From Variovorax beijingensis (GTDB lineage Bacteria > Pseudomonadota > Gammaproteobacteria > Burkholderiales > Burkholderiaceae_C), in NCBI RefSeq assembly GCF_007828835.1, contig NZ_VIVL01000003.1:310001-374000 (forward strand): a stretch of DNA of 64,000 bases. The letters run 5' to 3'. Made by a program: the position numbers and the translations under genes. This document shows positions 17,616 to 26,686 of the stretch, one piece after another (positions within the stretch are counted from its first letter, which is position 1; each line of letters starts with the position of its first letter). The notes beneath the pieces were generated by a model, which was given only the letters and a program-made list of their open reading frames with translations, was not told the origin of the DNA and did not search any database.

Positions 17616-18434
17616 ATGCAGATCAAGATCGGTTACGACATCGAACTCGCCGTCACGGCCCCCACCGCACTGGTCTACATGCTGCATGTCCACCCCTCGC
17701 GCGCGGCGGACCTGCAGGACGGCGAGCACGTCACCCTCACGCCGCCGCTGCATACCGACTACTACATGGACGGCTTCGACAACCATTGCGCGCGCGTGCG
17801 GATTCCCGCGGGCGTGCAAAGCGTGCGGCTGCGCAACCATGCGGTGGTGTTCGATCCGGGCTGGGCCGACCCGGTGGATTTCAGCGCCGTCGAGCACACG
17901 GCAGCGGACCTGCCGGTCTCCACGCTGCCCTTCCTGCTGCCGAGCCGCTACTGCGAGGTCGACAGCGAACTGCTCGCGTTCGCCTGGAGCAACTTTTCCA
18001 GCGTGGCACCGGGCTGGCACCGCGTGCAGTCCATCTGCGACTTCGTGCACGAGCACCTGCGCTTCGACTACCAGAGCGCGCGCTCCACGCGCACCGCGCT
18101 CGAGGGGTTCCGCGAGCGCACGGGCGTGTGCCGCGACTTCGCCCACCTGGCGATCACGCTGTGCCGCTGCATGAACATTCCCGCGCGCTATGCCACCGGC
18201 TACCTGGGCGACATCGGCGTGCCGCCCGTGCCCTCCCCGATGGACTTCAGCGCCTGGTTCGAGGTGTACCTGGGCGAGCGCTGGTACACCTTCGATGCGC
18301 GCCACAACGTGCCGCGCATCGGCCGCATCGTGATTGCGCGCGGACGCGACGCGGCCGACGTGCCGATCACCATGGTGTTCGGCGCCAACTCGCTCAAGCG
18401 CTTCGAAGTGACGACCGAAGAAGTGCCGCAGTAG
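17616..18434 (+). CDS. Transglutaminase-like (cysteine protease fold) family protein
   Basis: 272 residues from the ATG at 17616, which has a GAAAGAAAGA purine tract upstream. The core shows the Cys-His-Asp triad of bacterial transglutaminase-like proteins: Cys in RTGVCRDFAHLAI, His/Trp in WFEVYLGERWYTFD, and the Asp in TFDARH. No signal peptide, so it is probably cytoplasmic. An N-terminal domain (about 1-100) precedes the triad domain, as in the family often encoded next to alpha-E proteins, but no such partner is present here. The substrate is unknown; peptidase or amidase activity is more likely than cross-linking in bacteria. It lies between KatE and the Ku/LigD pair. Confidence 0.85.
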   Translation: MQIKIGYDIELAVTAPTALVYMLHVHPSRAADLQDGEHVTLTPPLHTDYYMDGFDNHCARVRIPAGVQSVRLRNHAVVFDPGWADPVDFSAVEHTAADLPVSTLPFLLPSRYCEVDSELLAFAWSNFSSVAPGWHRVQSICDFVHEHLRFDYQSARSTRTALEGFRERTGVCRDFAHLAITLCRCMNIPARYATGYLGDIGVPPVPSPMDFSAWFEVYLGERWYTFDARHNVPRIGRIVIARGRDAADVPITMVFGANSLKRFEVTTEEVPQ

Positions 18435-18448
18435 GTCCGCGGCTTCGC

Positions 18449-19357
18449 TCAGGCGGGCAGGAAGCCAAGCATCTCCATGGCAGCGCGAAGGCCGGTGCGG
18501 CTGCGCTCCATCGCGTCCCAGGGCGTGTTGCCGGTGGCCAGGCGCGGGCCGATGTTCGCCACCGTCCAGTGGGCGGCGCTGTCCAGGTCGGGCAGCTCCT
18601 CCCACGCCAGCGGCACCGACACGCCCATGCCCGGCCGCGCGCGCGCCGACCACGCGCTGACGGTGGTGGCGCCGAAGCCGTTGCGAAGATAGTCCGCGAA
18701 GATCCGGCCCACGCGGTTGCGCGGCCCGCTCTTGGCCACGAAGCGCTCGGGCACCGTGCGCGCCAGGTGCTCGACGACGGCGCGCGAGAAACCCCGCACC
18801 TCGTCCCAGCCGAACTGGCGCCGCAGCGGCACCACCACGTGCAGCCCCTTGCCGCCGCTGGTCTTGAGGAACGACGGCAGGCCGAGCTCGTCGAGCAGCA
18901 CGCGCACCAGCAGCGCGGCTTCCTGCATCTGCTGCCAGTCGATGCCTTCGCCGGGGTCGAGGTCGAAGGTCATGCGGTCGGGCTTGCCGATGGCGCGCGA
19001 GGTGGCGTTCCAGGTGTGGAGTTCGACGGTGTTGAACTGCGCCGCGCCGACCAGCGCCTCGGCGGTGTCGATCTGCAGCAGCGGGTCGTGGCCCGGGTCG
19101 AGCGCAGGATCGAGCAGCCTGATGCCCGCGATGTCGCTGTGCTGCGCATGCTTCTGGAAGAACAGCTCGCCGCCCACGCCGTCGGGGGCGCGCACCAGCG
19201 CCACCGGGCGCCCCTCGAGGTGCGGCAGCATCAGCGGCGCAACACGCGCGTAGTAGGCCGCGAGATCGCCCTTGGTGAGGCCGCTGGCGGCGTCGATCAC
19301 GCGCTCCGCGTGGGTGATGCGCGGCGCCTTCTGCGCCGTGGCCATGCGCCCGCTCAT
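18449..19357 (-). CDS. LigD-type polymerase/primase domain protein (NHEJ)
   Basis: 302 residues matching only the polymerase domain of LigD, an archaeo-eukaryotic primase fold that fills ends in non-homologous end joining. Recognisable blocks are ITHAERVIDAASGLTK, GELFFQKHA, the catalytic acidic pair in MTFDLDPGEG, and KTSGGKGLHVVVPL. No ligase or phosphoesterase domain is attached, and none is encoded in the window. LigD in most Proteobacteria is a single three-domain protein of 800 or more residues, and this segment usually forms its C-terminus. The ATG overlaps the stop of ku by four bases. The sealing ligase must come from elsewhere. Confidence 0.93.
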   Translation of the reverse strand: MSGRMATAQKAPRITHAERVIDAASGLTKGDLAAYYARVAPLMLPHLEGRPVALVRAPDGVGGELFFQKHAQHSDIAGIRLLDPALDPGHDPLLQIDTAEALVGAAQFNTVELHTWNATSRAIGKPDRMTFDLDPGEGIDWQQMQEAALLVRVLLDELGLPSFLKTSGGKGLHVVVPLRRQFGWDEVRGFSRAVVEHLARTVPERFVAKSGPRNRVGRIFADYLRNGFGATTVSAWSARARPGMGVSVPLAWEELPDLDSAAHWTVANIGPRLATGNTPWDAMERSRTGLRAAMEMLGFLPA

Positions 19358-20379
19358 GCCGCGCGGCGCCGGGTGGTGGCGCTCTTGGCCGCGCTGCGCT
19401 TGCGTGCGGCGCTGCCGCTGCTGCCTTTTGCGGCGGTCTTGCCATGAGCCCGGGGCTTGGCCTTGGGCCTGGGCTTGGCCCTGGTGGCCGCTGGCGCCTC
19501 TTCTTCATCGTCGCTGTCTTCGCTGGCCGCAGCCGCCTTGCCGGCGCCACCGCCCTTGCGCAGGCTGCGCTGCAGCAGCTCGGTGAGGTCGATGATCTTT
19601 GCGCCGCGGCTCTCGAGCGCCTGGCCCTCCTCGGGCTCGATCTGGGTCACGGTCTCGGTCTGGCCCGCCGCCACCTTGCGGTCGACCAGCCGCAGGATCT
19701 CGTCCTTGAACTCGTCCTTGTAGTCGTCCGGGTCCCACTCTGCGCTCATGTCCTCGACCAGCTGCTCGGCCATCTTGATCTCGTGCTCGCGCAGCCCCGC
19801 CTTCTTCGCGTCTTCCGACGGCAGCGGGAGCTCGGTCCAGGGCCGGATGTCGGCGCCCCAGCGCAGCAGGTTCAGCACCAGCCCCGGGCCCACGGGCACG
19901 AGCGCGGCCAGGTGCTGCTTGGTCTGGATCACCACGCGCGCCACGCCGATTCGCTGGGTGCGCTGCAGCGTTTCGCGCAGCAGCGCATACACCTTGGTGC
20001 CGCGGTTGATGGGCGCCACGTAGTAGGGGCGCTCGAGATAGACGAAGGGAATGCCGTTGGCGGGCACGAAGCTCTCGATCTCGATGGTCTGCGTGGTCTT
20101 GGGGTAGGCGTCGGCAATTTCCTTGTCGCTCAGCACCACGTATTCGCCGTCTTCGTACTCGATGCCCTTGACGATGTTCTCGCGCGCGATCTCCTTGCCG
20201 GTCTTCTTGTTGATGCGCTTGTAGCCGACCGGGTCCATCGTGCGCTTGTCGAGCCAGTCGAAGTCGATGCCGTGGTCGGTGGTGGCCGAGTACAGCGCCA
20301 CCGGGATGTGGACGAGGCCGAAGCTGATCGCGCCCTTCCACAGGACGCGCGGCGCGGGGGCTTTTTTCGAGACTGCCAT
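19354..20379 (-). CDS. ku: Ku DNA end-binding protein
   Basis: 341 residues from the ATG at 20379, seven bases after an AAGGAG ribosome-binding site; a GTG six bases upstream is too close to it. It forms the homodimeric ring that threads onto double-strand breaks and recruits LigD. The family start is clear (RVLWKGAISFGLVHIPVALYSA), and the core extends to about residue 255. It is followed by a lysine-, alanine- and arginine-rich tail of about 85 residues, which in other bacterial Ku proteins helps DNA binding and LigD recruitment. The gene leads a two-gene NHEJ operon. The region upstream carries a phased GTAGG motif pair and a REPIN-like repeat. Confidence 0.96.
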   Translation of the reverse strand: MAVSKKAPAPRVLWKGAISFGLVHIPVALYSATTDHGIDFDWLDKRTMDPVGYKRINKKTGKEIARENIVKGIEYEDGEYVVLSDKEIADAYPKTTQTIEIESFVPANGIPFVYLERPYYVAPINRGTKVYALLRETLQRTQRIGVARVVIQTKQHLAALVPVGPGLVLNLLRWGADIRPWTELPLPSEDAKKAGLREHEIKMAEQLVEDMSAEWDPDDYKDEFKDEILRLVDRKVAAGQTETVTQIEPEEGQALESRGAKIIDLTELLQRSLRKGGGAGKAAAASEDSDDEEEAPAATRAKPRPKAKPRAHGKTAAKGSSGSAARKRSAAKSATTRRRAA

Positions 20380-20429
20380 GGGCACACTCCTTCAGCCTCG
20401 AGACTCTGCGCCGCGCGCCGCTGCGCGAT

Positions 20430-20457
20430 GTAGGAGCGCGGCGGCGCCTGCCGTAGG
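20430..20457. repeat. 23-base phased GTAGG motif pair, region B
   Basis: GTAGG occurs at 20430 (within ATGTAGGAGCGCGG) and again at 20453, exactly 23 bases apart, in the leader region of ku. Read along the direction of ku transcription it is CCTAC-18-CCTAC, the same arrangement as upstream of the small gene at 21776. The pair may be an operator or part of a dispersed repeat. Confidence 0.5.
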
Positions 20458-20473
20458 GCTCACCGGCATTTTT

Positions 20474-20573
20474 CTCCCTCCCCTTTCGGGGGAGGGTTGG
20501 GGTGGGGGCAAGCGGCGTGTCTACCGGGCGCTCTGCCGCCCCCATCCCAGCCTTCCCCCAGAGGGGGAAGGAG
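20474..20573. repeat. REPIN-like pair of inverted GC-rich repeat units
   Basis: Two near-identical 36-base units lie in opposite orientation (20474-20509 and 20538-20573), separated by 28 bases. Each begins CTCC(C/T)TCCCC, forms its own small hairpin (CCCC..GGGGG), then runs into GG(G/C)T(T/G)GG(G/A)TGGGGGC. Two inverted REP units with a spacer match the architecture of a REPIN. The element sits between the ends of two genes' regulatory space (ku start and the aspartoacylase-like stop) and could also act as a transcription terminator or mRNA stabiliser. Confidence 0.65.
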
Positions 20574-20581
20574 CGGATGCT

Positions 20582-21577
20582 TCAGGCCACAGAGCCGAGC
20601 ACCCGCTCGCTCGGTCGCGCGAAGTAGAACCATTCGGCGCCGGGCAGCGCGAGCGCGTTGGGAAAGACGATGAATCCGTCGTCCGGCGCGCTCACCAGCG
20701 TGCCGTCGTGGCGCATGCCGATGGGTTCGCCGCGCTGCACCGCATCGAAGGTGGCCCAGTCGCGCACGAAGCTGTCGTCCTCGTGCAGCCGGTCGGTCAC
20801 GCTCGCCAGGCGCAGCAGCCGGGGCGGCGCGGGCGGCGTGCCCGCCAGGCCCCGGGGCAATGCCGCCATGCCGAGCAGCGCGAGCGCGCGGCGGATGGCG
20901 CGCCAAGCCACCTCGGGCGCCTTCGGGTCGCGGTGCTGGCCGCATTCGAGCGTGACGCCGTAGCCGCCGCAATTGCGGATGTACTCGTTGGTGCCGCGGC
21001 CGAAGTCGATCGCATCGTCGCCGACCGCGATGCCGGCGGAGCGCTGCGCGAGCCCGGCGGCGTAGATGTCGAGCCAGCCCTCCACCACGATCGGCGTGCC
21101 CAGGTGCAGCGCCAGCAGCCCTTCCTCGCTGGCGCGCGCAAAGGGCTCGAGCGTGCCGGTGTTGTCGCGCGGGCCGATCATCGCGAAGGCCTCGCCCTCG
21201 CTCTGGAAGGAATGCAGGTCGAGCAGCACGTCGTGCCGCGCGATGATGGGGCACAGCACGTTGGTGACCCGGTCTTCGTAGTCCGCGGGCGCCTCGCTCG
21301 GCTTGAACAGGCGGTTGAGGTTGCGCTCGCCTTCGCGCTGCAGGCGCCGCCGCGCCAGCGGGTTGGCGACCGGTACCAGCGTGAGCTGCCCGCGCCGCAG
21401 CCCGAAGCTGCCGCCGTCGAGCTCGGCCAGCACGCGCTCGATGCCCGCGGTGCCGCAGGTTTCGTCGCCATGCACGCCGCCGAGCACGAGCAGCCGCGGG
21501 CCCGGCTCCAGCGCGGCGAAGGTGTGGATGCGCAGGTTGTCGGTGGTTGCGGCGGCGGCAAGGGAATCGGAGGACAT
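20582..21577 (-). CDS. Succinylglutamate desuccinylase / aspartoacylase family protein (M14)
   Basis: 331 residues. Zinc metalloenzyme fold: the GGVHGDETCG motif supplies the first His and the Glu ligand, and VANPLARRR and RNLNRLF follow as in AstE. LLDLHS supplies the second zinc His, and VTLECGQH ends in the Glu active-site region. These amidohydrolases remove acyl groups from N-acyl amino acids in the cytoplasm. There are no arginine-succinyltransferase genes nearby, so a role in arginine degradation is not implied and the substrate is open. The end of the gene abuts a REPIN-like repeat, which may serve as its terminator. Confidence 0.88.
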   Translation of the reverse strand: MSSDSLAAAATTDNLRIHTFAALEPGPRLLVLGGVHGDETCGTAGIERVLAELDGGSFGLRRGQLTLVPVANPLARRRLQREGERNLNRLFKPSEAPADYEDRVTNVLCPIIARHDVLLDLHSFQSEGEAFAMIGPRDNTGTLEPFARASEEGLLALHLGTPIVVEGWLDIYAAGLAQRSAGIAVGDDAIDFGRGTNEYIRNCGGYGVTLECGQHRDPKAPEVAWRAIRRALALLGMAALPRGLAGTPPAPPRLLRLASVTDRLHEDDSFVRDWATFDAVQRGEPIGMRHDGTLVSAPDDGFIVFPNALALPGAEWFYFARPSERVLGSVA

Positions 21578-21665
21578 CCCGGCGATTATTGCGGAGGCCT
21601 TCCCCTGCGCGCAAAGCCGCTACTCCTTTCATAGCGGCGCGTCGAGCGCGGCCCGGCGTGCCGTG

Positions 21666-21693
21666 CCTACAGGGCGTGCCTGGCCTGTCCTAC
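21666..21693 (+). repeat. 23-base phased CCTAC motif pair, region C
   Basis: CCTAC at 21666 and CCTAC at 21689 lie exactly 23 bases apart, about 85 bases upstream of the small gene at 21776 and pointing along it. The same CCTAC-18-CCTAC arrangement precedes ku on the other strand. Confidence 0.5.
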
Positions 21694-21775
21694 CGGCCGC
21701 GGCCGTGGCGCCATGCAGGCTCGCGGCAGATGCAGGCAGGACAGACAGACAGACACCGCGAAGGAACAGAAGGCC

Positions 21776-22048
21776 ATGAACAGCAGCAAGCCCCGCACCA
21801 AGGATCCGGTCGAACCGAGCGACCCGCTGCGGGACGCCGGCGGCGGCAACACCAAGATCGAACAGGGCGGCGATTCGGCGCCGCGCCTGCCGCACGAGCA
21901 CGACCAGTCTTCCGACAGCCAGGAAGCGCAGGACGGGCAGCCGCCCGAAGTCGGCCGCAAGGGCCACGAGGACATCGAGCGCGGCAGCGTGGACACCGAC
22001 CGCGGGCCGGTGGCGGATCGCGTCTACAACGACAAGGTCAAGCGCTGA
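21776..22048 (+). CDS. Small hydrophilic protein of unknown function
   Basis: 90 residues from the ATG at 21776, preceded by AAGGAACAGAAGG. The composition is strongly polar (many D, E, K, R, Q, S, P, G) with no hydrophobic core, cysteine or membrane helix, so it is probably intrinsically disordered. Segments such as HEHDQSSDSQEAQDGQ look like stress or desiccation-related small proteins, but I cannot name a family. It stands alone between divergent or convergent neighbours and shares a motif pair upstream with ku, which hints at common regulation. Confidence 0.6.
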   Translation: MNSSKPRTKDPVEPSDPLRDAGGGNTKIEQGGDSAPRLPHEHDQSSDSQEAQDGQPPEVGRKGHEDIERGSVDTDRGPVADRVYNDKVKR

Positions 22049-22057
22049 CCGAAGTTC

Positions 22058-22756
22058 CTACTTGCGGCCCACGCCTGCAAGTTGGTCGCGCATGGACGAG
22101 ATCACCGCCGCGTAGTCCTTGGCGTTGAAGATCGCGCTGCCCGCCACGAAGGTGTCGGCGCCGGCGGAAGCCACGCGCGCGATGTTGTCGGCCTTGATGC
22201 CGCCGTCCACCTCCAGGCGGATGTCGCGCCCGCTCTGCTCGATGCGCTTGCGCGCGAGTTCGATCTTGCGCAGCGCCGAATCGATGAAGCTCTGCCCGCC
22301 GAAGCCGGGGTTCACCGACATGATCAGGATCAGGTCGATGTCGTCGATGGCCCAGTCGAGCGCCTCCAGGCCCAGCCCCGGGTTGAACACCAGCCCCGCC
22401 TTGCAGCCCGCGGCCTTGATGGCCTGGATGCTGCGGTTCACGTGCGGCGAGGCGTCGGGGTGGAAGCTGATGTAGTCGGCGCCCGCTTCGGCGAAGGAGG
22501 CGGCCAGCGCGTCGACCGGCTGGATCATCAGGTGCACGTCGATCGGCACCGCCTCGCCGTCGGCCGTTTTGGCGTAGGGCTTGAGGGCCTTGCAGATCAT
22601 CGGGCCGAAGGTCAGGTTCGGCACGTAATGGTTGTCCATCACGTCGAAATGGATCCAGTCGGCGCCGGCGGCGATGACCTTGGTCAGTTCGTCGCCCAGG
22701 TGGGCGAAATCGGCCGAGAGAATGGAGGGGGCGATGCGGAACGGCGTGCTGCTCAT
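22058..22756 (-). CDS. rpe: Ribulose-phosphate 3-epimerase
   Basis: 232 residues; interconverts ribulose 5-phosphate and xylulose 5-phosphate in the pentose phosphate and Calvin pathways, in the cytoplasm with a divalent metal. Family signatures are clear: [14 protein letters not shown], the metal His in [39 protein letters not shown], and VDGGIKADN. Convergent with the small hydrophilic gene and divergent from apaG, with 71 bases between the starts. In Burkholderiales rpe usually leads to gph and trpE; here it is alone. Confidence 0.97.
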   Translation of the reverse strand: MSSTPFRIAPSILSADFAHLGDELTKVIAAGADWIHFDVMDNHYVPNLTFGPMICKALKPYAKTADGEAVPIDVHLMIQPVDALAASFAEAGADYISFHPDASPHVNRSIQAIKAAGCKAGLVFNPGLGLEALDWAIDDIDLILIMSVNPGFGGQSFIDSALRKIELARKRIEQSGRDIRLEVDGGIKADNIARVASAGADTFVAGSAIFNAKDYAAVISSMRDQLAGVGRK

Positions 22757-22827
22757 GCGCCGATTGTCGCAGCGGGCGGAAAACCCGGAAAGCAGTGCAA
22801 GAGAAGGCTCCAGTTACCATCGCGCGC

Positions 22828-23223
22828 ATGCCGCACAGCCCCATCCGCATCCAGGTCGAACCGCGCTATCTCGCAGACCAGTCCTCGCCCAAGGACAAGA
22901 TCTACACCTTCGCCTATACCGTCACCGTGACCAACGAGGGCGAGACCAGCGCCCAGCTCATCGCCCGCCACTGGCTCATCAACGACGCCTCGGGCCATGC
23001 GCAGGAGGTCAAGGGCCTGGGCGTGATCGGCCAGCAGCCGCTGCTGGCGCCGGGCGAATCGTTCCGCTACACCAGCGGCTGCCGCCTGCAGGCGCCCAGC
23101 GGCACCATGCACGGCAGCTACTTCATGGTGACCGAGGACGGCGAGCGCTTCGACGTGCCGATCCCGATGTTCGTGCTGGAGGCCGACATCGGCGGGACCC
23201 CCGTTTCACGGGTGCTTCACTAG
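22828..23223 (+). CDS. apaG: ApaG protein
   Basis: 131 residues, an immunoglobulin-like beta-sandwich of about 125 residues found across Proteobacteria and linked to cobalt/magnesium tolerance and Ap4A metabolism. Characteristic blocks are FAYTVTVTNEGE, LIARHWLINDASG, GEGVIGQQPLLAPGE-like VKGLGVIGQQPLLAPGE, and GSYFMVTEDGERFDV. The ATG at 22828 fits the family start (IRIQVEPRYL). The gene is divergent from rpe, as in other Burkholderiales. It is followed by two direct copies of a dispersed repeat. Confidence 0.96.
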   Translation: MPHSPIRIQVEPRYLADQSSPKDKIYTFAYTVTVTNEGETSAQLIARHWLINDASGHAQEVKGLGVIGQQPLLAPGESFRYTSGCRLQAPSGTMHGSYFMVTEDGERFDVPIPMFVLEADIGGTPVSRVLH

Positions 23224-23227
23224 TACT

Positions 23228-23314
23228 CCCCCAGGCTTCGCGCACTTCGTGTCGCTTCTCCCTCCCCCTCGCCGGGGGCAACACCAGCGGCCCGGCAAAG
23301 CCGGTTCCGCGGTG
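23228..23314 (+). repeat. Dispersed palindromic repeat, copy 1
   Basis: First of two direct copies downstream of apaG. The unit has CTTCGCGCACTTCGTGTCGC, then a CCCC..GGGGG hairpin, then a GGCAACACCAGCGGCCCGG block containing CCGGC-AAA-GCCGG, ending TTCCGCGGTG. A third copy lies in reverse orientation at 49980-50071. Confidence 0.75.
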
Positions 23315-23325
23315 CACTTGGCTCG

Positions 23326-23411
23326 CCCCCAGTCTTCGCGCACTTCGTGTCGCTTCGCCAACCCCCTACCGGGGGCAACACCAGCGGCCCGGCAAAGCCG
23401 GTTCCGCGGTG
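23326..23411 (+). repeat. Dispersed palindromic repeat, copy 2
   Basis: Direct repeat of copy 1, separated from it by 11 bases. The first 27 and the last 40 or so bases are nearly identical; only the internal hairpin arms differ. The copies may end the apaG transcript. Confidence 0.75.
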
Positions 23412-23447
23412 TTCCTGGTCTGATTACATTTTTTGTTCTTTTATCAA

Positions 23448-25418
23448 ATGGCTGCTGCATCGCTTGACCTGCAGGGGCTGCTGGCCCGGCTCGATCCGAC
23501 GGCGGACGTGGCGCAGCGCCACATCTGGCTGATCGACGTCTTCGACTGGCTGCGCGGCGACCGCGCCTCGCCGCAGGCTGCGGTGGGACGCGTGTCGCTG
23601 CTGCTCGACGCGGTCGAGGCGCGTCCCGAATTGCGCGAGCGCCTGCGCGCATGGTGGCGCGCCTTCACGCGGGCGGTCGACCTGACCGCGCTGCTCGCGG
23701 ACTACGGCTTTGCGCCGCGCACCGCCTTCGTGAGCGAACTCACCGAACGGCTGCGCCGCAAGATCCTGCCCGGCACGCCCGAGACCACCGATGCCTCGGA
23801 TCTTTTCCGCATGGTGCTGCCCGGCGCGTTCGATGCGGGCTGGATCGCGCTGCTGGACGACGTACAGCTCGCGCGCATTGGCACTCTGCTGGCCGACGCC
23901 GCGCTCGACGACGACGGCACCCCGCGCTGGCGCCACACCGTGATGGACGCCGTCACCTACTGCAGCAGCCAGGTGGTGGCGGCCGGCTTCTCGCCCGAAT
24001 TGCGGCTGCGCATGAGCGCCGCGAGCGAGAGCCGCGCCTTCCATGCGCTGATGTCCGACCTCGACGCGCTGCGCGAGCAGATGTTCCGCGCCCCTCGCGA
24101 CGAAGACGCGCTGCAGGCTGCGTTCGTGGCCTTCCGCGACCGGCTCGACGCCTGCCGTGCCAGCGCCTCCTCGGTCTACGCGCACCTGGAAGACAACGGC
24201 ATCTCGGTCGGCCTGGTGTTCCGGCTGCGCCAGCTGCGCGAGCGGGTGCTGCGCATCCGCGAACTGCTCGATTGCCTGGTGTCGGCCACGCCCGCGCCCA
24301 GCGTGGCACGGCTGGTGGGCCGCCTGGTGCTGGCCGGCGGCGAACGCAACAGCATCCGCGCGCTGATCGCGTCGAACTCGTCGATGCTGGCGGCCAAGGT
24401 GACCGAGCGCAGCGCCGAGACCGGCGAGCACTACATCACGCGCGACCGCGCCAGCTACCTGCAGATGGTGCGCAAGGCGGCGGGCGGCGGCGCGCTCACC
24501 GCGCTGACGGTGCTGCTCAAGTTCGGCATCTATTCGCTCGCCCTGTCGGCTTTCTGGAGCGGACTCTGGTCGGGCCTGATGTACGCCGCGAGCTTCGTCG
24601 CGATCCAGCTGCTGCACCTGACGCTGGCCACCAAGCAGCCCGCGATGACGGCGCCCGCCATGGCGGCGCGGCTGCGCGACATCAAGACCGATGCCGCGGT
24701 GGCCGATTTCGTCGACGAAGTGGCCAACCTGGTGCGTTCGCAGGTGGCGGCCGTGCTGGGCAACGTGGGGGTGGTGGTGCCCGCGATGCTGGCGCTCGCC
24801 CTGCTGGTGCAGTTCGCGCTCGGCCGGCCGCTGCTGGACGCAGCGCACGCCGCGGCCACGCTGCAATCACTCTCGCTACTGGGCCCCACCGCGCTCTTCG
24901 CGGCCATGACCGGCGTGCTGCTGTTCGCGGCGAGCATCGTCGCGGGCTGGACAGAAAACGCCTTTGTCCTGCATCGCCTGGACTCCGCCATGCGTTACAA
25001 CCCTCGCATCGGCGCTTTCCTGGGTGCCGCCCGCGCCCGCCGGTGGGCCACCTTCATGCGCACGAACATATCGGGCTTTGCCTCCAACATTTCGCTCGGG
25101 CTCATGCTCGGCCTGCTGCCCGCAATCGCGGGTTTCTTCGGGCTCGGGCTGGACGTGCGCCACGTGACACTGTCGGCCGGGCAGATCGCGGCCGCCGCGG
25201 CCTCCATCGGCACGGCGGTACTCCAGCAGCCTGCGCTGTGGTGGGCGGTGGCGGCCATCCCGGTGATCGGCGCGCTCAATGTGAGCGTGAGTTTCTATTT
25301 CGCATTCAGGCTGGCGCTGCGTGCGCACAGCGTCAGCCTGGGTGACCGTGCACGCATCCGCAGCGCCATCCGGGCGCGCTGGCGCAGCCGGCCCATCAGC
25401 TTTTTTCTACCTGCATGA
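23448..25418 (+). CDS. Gcr-family 'site-specific recombinase' membrane protein
   Basis: 656 residues from the ATG at 23448. Belongs to the SpecificRecomb/Gcr family, named after a Neisseria gonorrhoeae protein but lacking recognisable recombinase catalytic residues. The N-terminal 350 residues are soluble and helical. The C-terminal half has several membrane spans, for example [38 protein letters not shown] and [21 protein letters not shown]. It is therefore an inner-membrane protein of unknown activity. The ATG of the antiporter gene overlaps its stop, so it heads a three-gene operon with a cation antiporter and a carboxylate-amine ligase. A TTG five codons upstream is less likely to be the start. 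Confidence 0.85.
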   Translation: MAAASLDLQGLLARLDPTADVAQRHIWLIDVFDWLRGDRASPQAAVGRVSLLLDAVEARPELRERLRAWWRAFTRAVDLTALLADYGFAPRTAFVSELTERLRRKILPGTPETTDASDLFRMVLPGAFDAGWIALLDDVQLARIGTLLADAALDDDGTPRWRHTVMDAVTYCSSQVVAAGFSPELRLRMSAASESRAFHALMSDLDALREQMFRAPRDEDALQAAFVAFRDRLDACRASASSVYAHLEDNGISVGLVFRLRQLRERVLRIRELLDCLVSATPAPSVARLVGRLVLAGGERNSIRALIASNSSMLAAKVTERSAETGEHYITRDRASYLQMVRKAAGGGALTALTVLLKFGIYSLALSAFWSGLWSGLMYAASFVAIQLLHLTLATKQPAMTAPAMAARLRDIKTDAAVADFVDEVANLVRSQVAAVLGNVGVVVPAMLALALLVQFALGRPLLDAAHAAATLQSLSLLGPTALFAAMTGVLLFAASIVAGWTENAFVLHRLDSAMRYNPRIGAFLGAARARRWATFMRTNISGFASNISLGLMLGLLPAIAGFFGLGLDVRHVTLSAGQIAAAAASIGTAVLQQPALWWAVAAIPVIGALNVSVSFYFAFRLALRAHSVSLGDRARIRSAIRARWRSRPISFFLPA

Positions 25419-26686
25419 ACCTGACGAATCTCATCAACGATCTGCTGGGCTTCTGGTCCGAGTGGCTGCGCCCTTCGGCGGGCCTGCCCACCGTGCTGTG
25501 GTCGCTGCTGCTGGCCGCGGCCGCGGCCTCCGGCCATCTGGTGCAGCGCTACCTGGGCCTGCCCAAGGTGGTGGGCTATTCGATGGTGGGCGCGGTGGCC
25601 GGCCTGGCCGGCTTCGAGGGCGCGATCTGGCCGCTGCGCGGCATCAGCCTGTTCCTGCTGGAGCTCGGCGCGGCCGTGGTGCTGTTCGAGGCCGGCGGCC
25701 GGCTGCCGCTGCGCTGGTTCCGCCACAACCCGATGGTGCTGGTGCAGAGCCTGCTCGAAGCCACGCTCACCTACTTCGGCGTGTTCTGGATGCTGCAGCT
25801 GCTGGGCCTGCCCGATCCGGTGGCCAACCCGATCGCGCTGATGGCCATCGTCGCCTCGCCCGCGGTGCTGAGCCGCGTGATCATCGACACCCGCGCCTCG
25901 GGCCCGGTAACCGAGCGCGCCATGACATTGGCCACGCTCAACACCTTCTATGCGCTGGCGCTCGGCTATGCGCAGGCCGGCCTGATCGAGCGGGCGCCGC
26001 AGACGCTGCTGCAGAAGCTCTATCCGGTGGCGGTGGTGCTGGGCCTGTCGTTCGTGGTCGGCGGCATCCTCGCGCTGGCGCTGCGCACGGCGCTGCGCTT
26101 CATGAGCCCCACGAGCGAGAACACCTCGATCCTGCTGCTCGCGCTGATTGCGGCCGCCAGCGCGCTCACGGCCCACGTCGGCGGTTCGGCGCCGCTGGCC
26201 GCGCTGATCGGCGGGGTGCTGCTCAAGACGCTGAATCCCAAGCCCTGGGCCTGGCAGCGGCAGCTCGGCACGGCTTCGTCGCTGCTCACCATGCTGATGT
26301 TCGTGCTGGTGTCCATCGTGGCGGCGCAGGCCGACTGGACCCTGCCCGTGGCCAGCGTGGTGCTGGCGGTGATCGGCATCCGCCTGTTCGCCAAGATCGC
26401 CGGCGTGGCCATTGCCAACCCGGGCAGCGGCGCCAGCTGGAACCAGGCCTTCTGGGTCGGCTGCGCGATGTCGCCGCTGTCGTCGATCGCGCTGCTCATC
26501 GCCTCGAACTTCACCACCGCGTCGCCGTTGCTCGGCACCATGATCACGCAGGTGGCCCTGCCCTCGATTCTCCTGATGGAAGTGATGGGCGCCGTGCTCG
26601 CCACCGTGGCCATCCACGCGGTGGGCGAAAGCTCGGTGCCCTGGACGCCCCAGGCCTTCAGCACCACGGAGGACACGCAGCGATGA
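25415..26686 (+). CDS. Cation:proton antiporter, CPA2 family
   Basis: 423 residues with about twelve hydrophobic spans. Exchanges protons for sodium or potassium across the inner membrane. It lacks the cytoplasmic RCK/TrkA-N domain of Kef proteins, as it ends soon after the last span ([16 protein letters not shown]). The [17 protein letters not shown] and [18 protein letters not shown] segments match the family's early helices. The start overlaps the upstream gene and the stop overlaps the next (ATGA on both sides), so the three genes are probably translated together. Which ion is carried cannot be read from the sequence. Confidence 0.88.
   Translation: MNLTNLINDLLGFWSEWLRPSAGLPTVLWSLLLAAAAASGHLVQRYLGLPKVVGYSMVGAVAGLAGFEGAIWPLRGISLFLLELGAAVVLFEAGGRLPLRWFRHNPMVLVQSLLEATLTYFGVFWMLQLLGLPDPVANPIALMAIVASPAVLSRVIIDTRASGPVTERAMTLATLNTFYALALGYAQAGLIERAPQTLLQKLYPVAVVLGLSFVVGGILALALRTALRFMSPTSENTSILLLALIAAASALTAHVGGSAPLAALIGGVLLKTLNPKPWAWQRQLGTASSLLTMLMFVLVSIVAAQADWTLPVASVVLAVIGIRLFAKIAGVAIANPGSGASWNQAFWVGCAMSPLSSIALLIASNFTTASPLLGTMITQVALPSILLMEVMGAVLATVAIHAVGESSVPWTPQAFSTTEDTQR

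Noticed and set aside
23448..25418. Treating the 'site-specific recombinase' as a sign of a mobile element
   Set aside because: The protein is a multi-span membrane protein without recombinase residues, in a housekeeping-like operon.
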